Shown here in pieces: positions 1-7,749 of a stretch of 15,402 nt of DNA. Below the pieces are notes generated by a model that did not search any database, had not been told where the DNA came from, and saw only the letters and a list, made by a program, of their open reading frames with translations. The stretch comes from CAXSDR01 sp964236445 (lineage in GTDB: Bacteria > Actinomycetota > Actinomycetes > Motilibacterales > Motilibacteraceae). The translations under genes and the position numbers were made by a program. The stretch lies in assembly GCA_964236445.1 (NCBI GenBank), contig CAXSDR010000090.1, positions 1 to 15,402 on the forward strand, written 5' to 3'. How positions within the stretch are numbered: the stretch's first letter is position 1; every line of letters begins with the position of its first letter.

Positions 1-518
1 GACGCCGCGTTGGCGCAGAGCACCACGACCACCGGCGTACGCGTGCTCTGCACCCCCCGCAGCCAGCCGTTGCCGGCGGTGACGAGCAACAGGCCCGGCA
101 GGCCGAGGACGGCGATGCGCAGCCAGGACTCCGCTGCTGCGGCGACAGCTCCGCTTCCTCCCGCCACGCCTCTGGCGACCGGACCTGCGAGGGCCTGCCC
201 GAGCAGGACCGCCACGAGCCCGATACCGAGCGCCAGCCACGATGCCTGCACGCCTTCGGCGACCGCGGCGTCGCGGCGACCCGCCCCGAACAACCGCGCG
301 GCGCGGCCCGTGGTGCCGTACTCCAGCGACGTCCCCACGATGGCCAGCGCGCCCATGACGGTCCCGCCTACAGCCAAGGCCGCGAGCGGCACCCGTCCCA
401 GGTGGCCGACGACTGCGGTGTCCACGAGCAGGAAGAGCGGCTCGGCCGCGAGGACGACGAAGGCCGACGCTGCCAGCACGGCGATCCGGCGGCCGACGAC
501 CTCGGTGGGCGTGCTCAC
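1..518 (-). CDS. MATE family efflux transporter, N-terminal part (runs off the window)
   Basis: The first 172 residues of a multidrug/toxin-extrusion (MATE, DinF-like) membrane transporter are present; the rest lies beyond base 1. Family members export cationic compounds or metabolites using Na+ or H+ gradients. The visible part has a short basic cytoplasmic N-terminus (VVGRRIAVL), then a first helix running into the segment EPLFLLVDTAVVGHLG, which is the characteristic MATE/DinF N-terminal motif (PLxxLxDTAxVGHLG). Further hydrophobic helices and a GNGWLRGVQ segment follow, also typical of the family. The GTG start was chosen because a GGAGG sits 10 bases upstream (529-533 on the plus strand) and an upstream ATG in another frame stops at once. 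A TAGATT on the minus strand at 549-554 could be the -10 element, though no good -35 is visible. The gene diverges from the emfourin-like gene with only 56 bases between them. Family assignment is firm; the substrate is unknown. Confidence 0.85.
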   Translation of the reverse strand, partial: MSTPTEVVGRRIAVLAASAFVVLAAEPLFLLVDTAVVGHLGRVPLAALAVGGTVMGALAIVGTSLEYGTTGRAARLFGAGRRDAAVAEGVQASWLALGIGLVAVLLGQALAGPVARGVAGGSGAVAAAAESWLRIAVLGLPGLLLVTAGNGWLRGVQSTRTPVVVVLCANAA

Positions 519-574
519 CGGCAGCAGACCTCCGGCATCATGGGAGCCAATCTAGGAGAGGACGGGGCAGCCCC

Positions 575-880
575 GTGCGGATCACCCTCGAGTGCTCGGG
601 CGGCTTCGCGGTCTTCTCCGGACTGCAGCGCGACATCGTCGTCGACACCACCGAGCTGGCCGTCTCCGATGCACTCCAGCTTTCCGAGCTGGTTCAGCGC
701 GCTGTGCCCGACGGTGACCGCGCTCTGCACCAAGCCGGTTCCGGGGCCGCTGACATGCGCACCTACCGGTTGACCGTATGCGGCGAGAACTGTCACTCCC
801 GGGTGATGTCGTTCAGCGACCCCATCGTCGACGAGGCCCTCGCAGAACTGGTCGACACGCTCCGACACTTCGATCGATAG
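575..880 (+). CDS. Emfourin-like small protein, putative inhibitor of the adjacent M4 protease
   Basis: This 101-residue acidic protein (GTG start) has no signal peptide or membrane segment. It lies 7 bases upstream of a protealysin-like M4 metalloprotease gene, on the same strand. That arrangement and size match emfourin, the roughly 110-residue protein inhibitor encoded next to protealysin in Serratia, which binds and blocks the mature enzyme. Visible features are an N-terminal strand (RITLECSGGF), a YRLTVCGEN segment in the middle and a C-terminal helix (DEALAELVDTLRHF), consistent with the emfourin/M4in pattern. The function rests on context plus my recognition of the pattern, with no alignment behind it. 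An AGGAG lies at 554-558, rather far from the GTG (16 bases), so the start is less certain than the frame. Its stop codon overlaps the protease's AGGA ribosome site, so translation of the two is probably coupled. Confidence 0.7.
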   Translation: MRITLECSGGFAVFSGLQRDIVVDTTELAVSDALQLSELVQRAVPDGDRALHQAGSGAADMRTYRLTVCGENCHSRVMSFSDPIVDEALAELVDTLRHFDR

Positions 881-887
881 GACGCCC

Positions 888-1946
888 ATGTCTCGTTCGT
901 CCCTGCGCTGCATCCTCCCGCCCTATGTGCTCGAAGCGGTGCAGCGCAACGGCACGCCCGAGGATCGCTCGCTCATCAGCTCGACGCTCGCCATCGACCG
1001 GGCGGTCCGCTCGTTGCGCGCCGCGACGCCCGTCGGTGCGGCTGGTCCGGGCCTCGACGGCATGGCGGCCAAGAAGACGCGACGCACGATCTACGACGCG
1101 CACGGCAAGCAGGCGCTGCCGGGCACGCTCGTGCGTGCCGAGGGCGGTCCACCCAGCTCCGACATCGCTGTCAACGAGGCCTATGACGGGCTCGGGGCGA
1201 CGCTCGACTTCTATGCCGCCGCCTACGCGCGCAACTCGGTCGACGACGCCGGCCTCGACCTCCTCGCCACGGTGCACTTCGGCCGCAGCTACGACAACGC
1301 CATGTGGGACGGCACGCAGATGATCTTCGGCGATGGTGACGGCACCTTGTTCAACAGGTTCACCGCCTCGATCGACGTCATCGGGCACGAGCTGACGCAC
1401 GGCGTGACGCAATACGAGGCCAACCTCGCCTACACCGGGCAGTCGGGCGCGCTCAACGAGTCGCTCTCCGACGTGTTCGGCTCGCTGATCAAGCAGTACG
1501 CCGCCTCGCCGCGCCAGACGGCGGCCGAGGCCGACTGGCTCATCGGCCAGGGGCTGCTCGCCTCGAGCGTGCACGGAGTCGCGCTGCGCTCGATGAAGGC
1601 TCCGGGCACCGCCTTCGACGACCCGGTCCTCGGCAAGGATCCGCAGCCGGCCACCATGGCGGGCTACCTCAAGACGACCAGCGACAACGGCGGCGTCCAC
1701 ACCAACTCGGGCATTCCCAACCATGCGTTCTATCTCGCGGCGGTCGCCTTCGGCGGTGCTGCGTGGGAGAAGGCGGGCCAGGTGTGGTACGACGCCCTGT
1801 GCGACACCGCTGACCTCTCGTCCGATGCGAGTTTCGCCGACTTCGCCAAGCTCACCGCGGCCAAGGCGCAGGCCTCGCTCGGAGCGGACGGCCGCACGAC
1901 GGTGGTCGACGCCTGGCGACAGGTCGGAGTCGACGCCTCCTCTTGA
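888..1946 (+). CDS. Protealysin-like M4 family zinc metalloprotease (leaderless precursor)
   Basis: A 352-residue thermolysin-family (peptidase M4) protein. The zinc site is HELTH at residues 167-171, with the third ligand Glu191 in GALNESLSD. The downstream active-site segment GGVHTNSGIPNHAFY (residues 268-282) carries the catalytic His271. There is no signal peptide. Instead it starts with a short pro-region of about 55-65 residues containing ILPPYVLEAV (residues 9-18), the PPxxL motif that marks protealysin-like precursors and distinguishes them from secreted thermolysins with long propeptides. It probably accumulates inside the cell as a proenzyme that processes itself; substrates are unknown. 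The ATG is preceded by AGGA at 879-882, which overlaps the stop codon of the inhibitor gene, so inhibitor and protease are likely made together. Length and motifs are complete and nothing looks broken. Confidence 0.93.
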   Translation: MSRSSLRCILPPYVLEAVQRNGTPEDRSLISSTLAIDRAVRSLRAATPVGAAGPGLDGMAAKKTRRTIYDAHGKQALPGTLVRAEGGPPSSDIAVNEAYDGLGATLDFYAAAYARNSVDDAGLDLLATVHFGRSYDNAMWDGTQMIFGDGDGTLFNRFTASIDVIGHELTHGVTQYEANLAYTGQSGALNESLSDVFGSLIKQYAASPRQTAAEADWLIGQGLLASSVHGVALRSMKAPGTAFDDPVLGKDPQPATMAGYLKTTSDNGGVHTNSGIPNHAFYLAAVAFGGAAWEKAGQVWYDALCDTADLSSDASFADFAKLTAAKAQASLGADGRTTVVDAWRQVGVDASS

Positions 1947-1949
1947 GTC

Positions 1950-1999
1950 ACTGGACTTGTGCTGTTGTCGTGACGTTCACCCGCACCGGCGCGTCCAGT
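1950..1999 (+). terminator. Weak inverted repeat after the protease gene
   Basis: ACTGGAC (1950-1956) and GTCCAGT (1993-1999) form a perfect 7-bp inverted repeat just after the protease stop codon, enclosing 36 bases that contain a smaller GTGA-CGT-TCAC hairpin. There is no T-tract. It could end the inhibitor–protease transcript or be chance; position is the main argument. Confidence 0.3.
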
Positions 2000-2102
2000 C
2001 CTAACGTCTGTCTCGGCTGCGGACGTGCGTGGCGATGCTTGCCGTTCCGGCGTCGGTTCTTGCGTGCGTCTCGCCTCCTACCCGCCCCGACAGGAGGACA
2101 CG

Positions 2103-4718
2103 ATGAGGCGACTGCGCCTCCGACCATGGCTCGTCGTGCCCGTGGTGACGGCCTTGGCCGTCATCGCCTCGGCTCTGCCCACGCCGCCTGCGCCAGACGC
2201 CTCCGCTGGCGCCGAACGCCTGGCCAGCGTGTTCTCCAGGCTGATCACGTCGGGAATGCGTCCCCCGCAGCCGGAGCCCGGTGACCTGCCTGTCGGCCAA
2301 CTGGCCCACGCTGGCAGCGCCAGCAGCTGCGCTGCGCCACGTGCAGTGCCCGCGACGCAGGCGAGCATGCCGCGGGTCGGGACGGCGCTGTTCAGACCGA
2401 CATCGGCTGGTTGCGTGAACAGTCCCCTCGGGTCCTCCGCGGGCTCGCTGAGCGCGATGCACGTCGAGCAGGCGGCGGACTCCGGGGACATGGTCCTCTC
2501 CATGGACACCTCGGCCGTCGACGACGCCGCCGTGACGGCCGCGCTGCTGCAGTGGTTCCCGTTGCCCAGCTCCGACGAGCTGCTCAGCGACAAGATCCTC
2601 ACCGTTCTCCAGGCCGACCCCCTGATGGACAACGAGCCGAAGAAGGGCGACGGCTCGTGGGTCGACTTCCACGGCACCGTCACCCAGGGCAACCACTCGA
2701 TCAAGGTCACCATCCCGCAGGGTGACGTGCACACCCAGATCTGGGAATGGTTGTCCAAAGTCATCGGCACCGTCGTCGGCATGCTGGCCGGTTGGCTGAC
2801 CTGGTCCATCTGCTCGGTCACGATTCCCGCCGCCAGCGTCGCCGGGATCTGCCCCATCGTCGCCGCCGGCATGGCCGGGTTCATCGGGACCGCGCTCGAC
2901 AAGTCGCTGTCCAAGGGGACGGTCTACGACGCGAACATCTGGACCAGCGCCCTGGCGGCGGCCATCTGCGCCGCCGCCGGAGCGACCGCGTGGGTCAAGG
3001 GCCTGGGGGCATGGGCCATGAAGTTCTTTCCCGCTGTGTTCAACGCCGTAGCCGAAGCAGTCTCGACCAGCGTGCGCAGCTTCGGCGGATGGCTGGGTGG
3101 GACAGCAGCTACGGCTGCGGCCTACATGTTCCACCTCACCGTCAGGGTCGGCAGCCGCATCTCTCAGCGAATGGCCGACTGGGCCCGCAAAGCGGGATGG
3201 GATCCGCCCGCGACCACGACGCTGCGCCTCGAACCACTCGGTGACTCGATCACCGATGGCTTTCGTAGTTCGACCGGCAACGGCTACCGCGGTCCGCTCT
3301 ACGACGAGCTCAGGGCGGAGCACCACGCCGAGGACTTCGTCGGGTCGCTTCGCGTGGGCAGCATGTCCGACCCGGACAACGAGGGCCACTCGGGCTGGGA
3401 GATCAGCCAGATCGCGGCAATCGCCACGAACAGTCTCGCCACCTACCGGCCGAACGTCGTCACCCTGCACCTCGGCACCAACGACCTCAAGAACAACACT
3501 GCAGTGGACACTGCACCGGACCGTCTCGACGCGCTCATCGGCCAGATCTTCGCTGCGGCGCCGGACACCACCGTCATCGTCGCCGGCCTGATTCCCGTCT
3601 CGAGCGCATCCCTGCAGGAGAGCATCGACTCCTACAACGAGCAGATCGCCCGACGTGTCCAAGCCCGGGAGAAGGCCGGCCAACACGTCCTCAGTGTCGA
3701 CATGAACGACCTGACGACGAACGATCTGTCCGACGGCCTGCATCCGAACGACGCCGGCTACCAGAAGATGGCCGACGTGTTCGACCTCGGCATCGACGAG
3801 GCCTCTTTCCTGGGCTGGCTGGGCGACCCGGGTCCGACAGCGGGCACCACTCCCCAGAACGTGTGCAGCCACACCCCCGGGGGCAAGTGGCTGCCCCAGG
3901 GCAAGATCGCCGGCGGCGTGGGCGCGCCGGGTAGCAGCATCCACTTCGCCGACCTCAACGGCGACGGCAAGGACGACTACGTCGTCGTCGACCCGATGAC
4001 GGGCTCGGTCAACGCGTGGCTGAACATGGGCGGCAACGGCTACGCCGACTGGGGGTGGAACCCGATGGGCGTCATCGCCTCCGGCATGGCCCTGGGATCG
4101 GAGATCCAGTTCGCCGACGTCAACGGGGACAGCAAGGATGACTACCTCGTCGTCAAGCCGGGTGGCGCGGTCGAGGCGTGGCTCAACATGGGCGGCACCG
4201 CCGGCAACTGGGGCTGGAACCCGATGGGCACGATCGCCAACGGTGTGGCCGCGGACCCCAAGGTGACCTGGACCGAGTTCGCGGACGTCAACGGTGACAA
4301 CAAGGACGACTACGTGGTCGTCGACAACGTCAGCGGTGCGGTGCAGACCTGGCTGAACATGGGCGGCACCGCAGGCAACTGGGGCTGGAACCCGATGGGC
4401 ACGATTGCCAGCGGCGTCGCTGCCGACTCCCTGACCACACACGTCGTCTTGGCGAACGTCGACTGCAACCCGCAGGCGGAATACCTCGTGGTCGGCAACA
4501 GCTCCGGCTCCATCGACGCGTGGACCAATGGTGGTGGGACAGCAGGCAACTGGATCTGGATCCCGCGCGGTCGGATAGCCGCAGGCGTGGGCATTCCCGA
4601 TCCGATAGGCGAGCACCTCGCCTTGGCCGATCTCGACGGTGACGGGCTCGCCGACTACGTGCTGGTGGGAGGCGACGGCTCAGCCACGCTCTGGCTGAAC
4701 AACGGTGGTGACCGCTGA
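2103..4718 (+). CDS. Secreted SGNH/GDSL hydrolase with VCBS/FG-GAP repeats and an unrecognised N-terminal domain
   Basis: An 871-residue exported protein. The ATG was chosen over in-frame upstream codons because AGGAGG (2092-2097) sits 5 bases before it and a signal peptide starts at once: RRLRLRP followed by a hydrophobic core at residues 9-24 and an ASA-type cleavage site. Residues about 100-370 match nothing I know; they contain Gly/Ala-rich hydrophobic stretches at about 220-265, 280-306 and 327-350. Residues about 375-570 are an SGNH hydrolase: block I GDSIT with nucleophile Ser382, block II Gly431, block III GTND (Asn460), and block V DGLH with Asp544 and His547. Such domains hydrolyse esters of lipids or carbohydrates. 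Residues about 590-871 are five VCBS/FG-GAP repeats of 55-58 residues with DxNGDxxDDY calcium-binding loops at 617, 672, 728 and 843; the one at 785 is degenerate. The substrate is unknown. No promoter is clear in the 156 bases upstream. Confidence 0.88.
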   Translation: MRRLRLRPWLVVPVVTALAVIASALPTPPAPDASAGAERLASVFSRLITSGMRPPQPEPGDLPVGQLAHAGSASSCAAPRAVPATQASMPRVGTALFRPTSAGCVNSPLGSSAGSLSAMHVEQAADSGDMVLSMDTSAVDDAAVTAALLQWFPLPSSDELLSDKILTVLQADPLMDNEPKKGDGSWVDFHGTVTQGNHSIKVTIPQGDVHTQIWEWLSKVIGTVVGMLAGWLTWSICSVTIPAASVAGICPIVAAGMAGFIGTALDKSLSKGTVYDANIWTSALAAAICAAAGATAWVKGLGAWAMKFFPAVFNAVAEAVSTSVRSFGGWLGGTAATAAAYMFHLTVRVGSRISQRMADWARKAGWDPPATTTLRLEPLGDSITDGFRSSTGNGYRGPLYDELRAEHHAEDFVGSLRVGSMSDPDNEGHSGWEISQIAAIATNSLATYRPNVVTLHLGTNDLKNNTAVDTAPDRLDALIGQIFAAAPDTTVIVAGLIPVSSASLQESIDSYNEQIARRVQAREKAGQHVLSVDMNDLTTNDLSDGLHPNDAGYQKMADVFDLGIDEASFLGWLGDPGPTAGTTPQNVCSHTPGGKWLPQGKIAGGVGAPGSSIHFADLNGDGKDDYVVVDPMTGSVNAWLNMGGNGYADWGWNPMGVIASGMALGSEIQFADVNGDSKDDYLVVKPGGAVEAWLNMGGTAGNWGWNPMGTIANGVAADPKVTWTEFADVNGDNKDDYVVVDNVSGAVQTWLNMGGTAGNWGWNPMGTIASGVAADSLTTHVVLANVDCNPQAEYLVVGNSSGSIDAWTNGGGTAGNWIWIPRGRIAAGVGIPDPIGEHLALADLDGDGLADYVLVGGDGSATLWLNNGGDR
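4181..4410 (+). repeat. Near-identical tandem segment inside the VCBS-repeat region
   Basis: Bases 4181-4239 and 4352-4410 match at 56 of 59 positions by eye, with a period of 171 bases (57 codons). Both encode LNMGGTAGNWGWNPMGTIA. Neighbouring repeat units are more diverged, so this pair looks like a recent internal duplication or gene conversion within the propeller-type repeat domain. Confidence 0.75.
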
Positions 4719-4723
4719 TCGAG

Positions 4724-4738
4724 GCTCGCAGCCCGAGC
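4724..4738 (+). terminator. Small hairpin after the SGNH hydrolase gene
   Basis: GCTCG-CAGCC-CGAGC begins 6 bases after the stop codon, giving a 5-bp stem and a 5-base loop with no T-tract. It is at most a weak terminator; the 105-base gap to murI holds no other obvious structure. Confidence 0.2.
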
Positions 4739-4809
4739 TGGGTGGGGCGGCGAACGGGCCGTCATCGCACGATCGTCCACACCCGCGCCTCGAGCCGCTC
4801 GCGGCGCCG

Positions 4810-4815
4810 TAGGCT
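4810..4815 (+). promoter_or_regulatory. Putative -10 element of murI (leaderless transcript)
   Basis: TAGGCT (TAnnnT form) ends 8 bases before the murI GTG and no Shine-Dalgarno sequence lies between them. Transcription would begin at or next to the start codon, as is common for actinobacterial leaderless mRNAs. No -35 is recognisable. Confidence 0.45.
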
Positions 4816-4823
4816 CGACCACC

Positions 4824-5615
4824 GTGGCAGACGCGCCGATCGGCATCTTCGACTCAGGGGTGGGCGGACTCACGGTTGCCCGCGCCGTCCTCGACTCGCT
4901 CCCGCACGAGCAGGTGCTCTACGTCGCCGACACCGCACGCCAGCCCTACGGCCCCAAGCCTCTGGCGGACGTACGCAAGTTCGCGCTCGAGGTCATGGAC
5001 GTCCTCGTCGAGGAGGGTGTCAAGGTCCTCGTCATCGCCTGCAACTCGGCCAGCGCTGCCGTCCTGCGCGACGCGCGCGAGCGCTACTGCGTGCCCGTCG
5101 TCGAGGTGGTGCAACCGGCCGTACGCCGAGCCGTCGCTGCCACGCGCAACGGCCGGGTCGGGGTCATCGGGACCGACGCGACGATAACGAGCGGCGCCTA
5201 CGAGGACGCCTTTGCCGCAGCCACGCATCTCACACTGACAACACAGGCATGTCCCGACTTCGTCGACTTCGTGGAGCGGGGCGAGACGAGCGGGCCCGAC
5301 CTGCTCGCGCTCTCCCACTCCTATCTCGACCGTGTCGTGGCAGCGGGTGTCGACACCCTCGTCCTCGGCTGCACCCACTACCCGCTGCTCGCAGGCGCCA
5401 TCAGCTATGTGATGGGCGAAGGCGTGACCCTGGTCAACAGCGCCGACGAGACGGCCCGTGATCTCTACCGCGTCCTCGAGAACAACCACCTCATGCGCAA
5501 CGCGGCGTTGCCGCCGCCGGTCCACAGGTTTCAGGCGACCGGGGACGTACGCCTGTTCAACGAGCTCGGGCGGCGGTTCCTCGGACCGGAGATCGGTGAG
5601 GTCGAGGGCCTGTGA
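4824..5615 (+). CDS. murI: Glutamate racemase
   Basis: A 263-residue cofactor-independent racemase that converts L-glutamate to D-glutamate for the peptidoglycan stem peptide, acting in the cytoplasm. The N-terminal GIFDSGVGGLTV (residues 7-18) carries the family's Asp-Ser pair. The two catalytic cysteines are Cys73 in ACNSAS and Cys183 in GCTHYPLL, and NSADETARD follows near residues 205-213. Length is normal and all key residues are present. The GTG start gives the expected short lead into GIFDSG; no ribosome site precedes it, but a TAGGCT -10 does, fitting a leaderless start. It overlaps the next gene by 4 bases (GTGA), so it heads an operon with the MBL-fold enzyme, in the same order as murI (Rv1338) – Rv1339 in Mycobacterium tuberculosis. 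Confidence 0.96.
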   Translation: MADAPIGIFDSGVGGLTVARAVLDSLPHEQVLYVADTARQPYGPKPLADVRKFALEVMDVLVEEGVKVLVIACNSASAAVLRDARERYCVPVVEVVQPAVRRAVAATRNGRVGVIGTDATITSGAYEDAFAAATHLTLTTQACPDFVDFVERGETSGPDLLALSHSYLDRVVAAGVDTLVLGCTHYPLLAGAISYVMGEGVTLVNSADETARDLYRVLENNHLMRNAALPPPVHRFQATGDVRLFNELGRRFLGPEIGEVEGL

Positions 5616-6361
5616 GGCTGACCGTGGTGGGCTGCAGTGGCACGCTGCCCGCACCCGGGTCACCGGCCAGCTGCTATCTGGTCGAGGCGGGCGCGACGCG
5701 ACTCGTGCTCGACATCGGTAGCGGTGCGATCGGCCCGCTGCAGCAGGTCACCGACCTGGACACCGTCGACGCCGTCCTGCTGAGCCACCTCCACCCCGAC
5801 CACTACCTCGACCTCTGCGGTTGGTATGTCCATCGTCGCTACAGACCGGGAGTCAAGCCCTCCCGCCCGCTGGCGGTCTTCGGTCCAGGGGCCACGCCGC
5901 GGCGGCTCTCTGCGGCGTACGACACATCCGAAGGTCAGCTCATGAAGGAATTCGAATTCAGGAAGTGGAATGCCAGCAGTGCGGTGCAGGTGAACGATGT
6001 CAATATCTTGGTGGCGGCAGTCGCGCACTCGGGCGAGTCCTACGCCATCCGCGTCGAGCACGGCGGTCGCTCGCTCGTCTACTCCGGCGACACCGGCCCG
6101 ACAGAGAATCTCGTGGAGCTTGGACGCGACGCCGACGTCCTTCTGTGCGAGGCGAGCTTCGCGCACGGCGACCAGAACCCTCCCGCCCTGCATCTGACCG
6201 GTGTGCAGGCGGGTTCGCACGCGCGCGGCGCGGACGTCGGTCGACTCGTGCTGACCCATCTGCCGCCGTGGCGCGAGCCCGCGGACGCTCTGGCGGAGGC
6301 ACAGCAGACCTACGACGGGCCGGTCGAGGTGGCATGCCCGGGTCTCGTGCTCGACGTCTAG
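5612..6361 (+). CDS. MBL-fold metallohydrolase, Rv1339-like (possible cyclic-nucleotide phosphodiesterase)
   Basis: A 249-residue metallo-beta-lactamase-fold protein of the RNase Z/ElaC-like branch. The dinuclear metal site is visible: HLHPDH at residues 59-64, His139 in VAHSGESY, Asp160 in YSGDTGP, and His216 in LTHLPPW; His194 (ALHLTG) is also conserved-looking. Its GTG start overlaps the murI stop (GTGA), so the two are translated from one message. The order murI – this gene – rph – rdgB equals Rv1338–Rv1341 of M. tuberculosis, where Rv1339 was reported to be an atypical class II cAMP phosphodiesterase. By orthology that is the leading functional guess here, but a nuclease or other phosphodiesterase role is possible. 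A few codons around 5940-5975 are less GC-rich than the surroundings. Confidence 0.88.
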   Translation: MRLTVVGCSGTLPAPGSPASCYLVEAGATRLVLDIGSGAIGPLQQVTDLDTVDAVLLSHLHPDHYLDLCGWYVHRRYRPGVKPSRPLAVFGPGATPRRLSAAYDTSEGQLMKEFEFRKWNASSAVQVNDVNILVAAVAHSGESYAIRVEHGGRSLVYSGDTGPTENLVELGRDADVLLCEASFAHGDQNPPALHLTGVQAGSHARGADVGRLVLTHLPPWREPADALAEAQQTYDGPVEVACPGLVLDV

Positions 6362-6364
6362 TCT
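6359..6364 (+). promoter_or_regulatory. Putative -10 element of rph, overlapping the upstream stop codon
   Basis: TAGTCT includes the TAG stop of the MBL-fold gene and ends 7 bases before the rph ATG. There is no Shine-Dalgarno sequence in the 10-base gap, so rph may have its own leaderless transcript as well as read-through from murI. Confidence 0.4.
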
Positions 6365-6371
6365 CGGACGC

Positions 6372-7087
<716 letters not shown>

Positions 7088-7091
<4 letters not shown>

Positions 7092-7726
7092 GCCAGGGCC
7101 TGGGCACCGTGGTCCTGGCCTCACGCAATGCGCACAAGGTCCAGGAGCTGCGTCGCATCCTTCGTGCAGCCGGGGTCGACCGCGAGGTGCTCGACCTCGC
7201 CGCCGAGCAGCTCGGTGGCGTGCCCGAGGTCGCCGAGACGGGTGCGACGTTCGCCGAGAACGCGCTGCTCAAGGCGACCGCGGTCGCTGCCGCGACCGGC
7301 CTGCCGGCGGTGGCCGACGACAGCGGCATCTGTGTCGACGCGCTCAACGCCATGCCGGGCATCTTCAGCGCGCGCTGGTCGGGCAGGCACGGGGCTGACC
7401 GGGCCAACCTCGAGCTGTTGCTGGGTCAGCTGAGCGACGTGCCTGACGACCGCCGCGGCGCGCGGTTCGTCTGCGCGGCTGCCCTGGCGATGCCCGACGG
7501 CCGCACGGTGGTGACCGAGGGGGAGCTGCGGGGGCGGTTGCTCCGCAGTCCTCGAGGTGCGGGTGGCTTCGGCTACGACCCGGTGTTCGTTCCCGAGGGG
7601 TCCTCACGTACGACCGCCGAGCTCAGCCCGTCGGAGAAGGACGCGATCTCGCACCGCGCTCTCGCCCTGCGCCGGCTCGTCACCCGATCGCGCGAACTGC
7701 GAGGGCTGTTCGACCAGTCCGACTGA
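7088..7726 (+). CDS. rdgB: Non-canonical purine NTP pyrophosphatase (dITP/XTP, RdgB/HAM1 family)
   Basis: A 212-residue nucleotide-pool cleaning enzyme that hydrolyses dITP, ITP and XTP to monophosphate and pyrophosphate so deaminated purines are not incorporated. Family motifs in order: LASRNAHKVQEL (residues 10-21; SxNxxKxxE), ETGATFAENALLKA (50-63), ADDSGICVDAL (76-86) with catalytic and metal-binding aspartates, GGFGYDPVF (159-167) and EKDAISHRALAL (183-194). The GTG at 7088 was chosen because it overlaps the rph stop as GTGA and places the first beta-strand immediately; the open frame continues upstream only inside rph, where the residues are meaningless. It is the last gene of the murI–MBL–rph–rdgB cluster, with 23 bases to the next gene. 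Confidence 0.96.
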
Positions 7727-7738
7727 GCCGCCGCGCCG

Positions 7739-7744
7739 TACCTT
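7739..7744 (+). promoter_or_regulatory. Putative -10 element of the molybdopterin oxidoreductase gene
   Basis: TACCTT lies 5 bases before the GTG start of the molybdoenzyme in the 23-base gap after rdgB, and no Shine-Dalgarno sequence is present. It fits a leaderless transcript, though the spacing is slightly short and no -35 is seen. Confidence 0.3.
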
Positions 7745-7749
7745 CTAGT

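Noticed and set aside
10..555. Plus-strand open frame of 181 codons
   Set aside because: It is the complement of the MATE transporter; its Pro/Ser/Ala/Thr-rich, low-complexity translation is typical of an antisense shadow in high-GC DNA.
2001..4616. Minus-strand open frame of 871 codons opposite the SGNH hydrolase gene
   Set aside because: It is remarkably long but mirrors the codon phase of the real gene. Its translation is an Arg/Val/Asp/Gly-rich shadow whose own repeats only reflect the VCBS repeats, with no ribosome site or recognisable domain.
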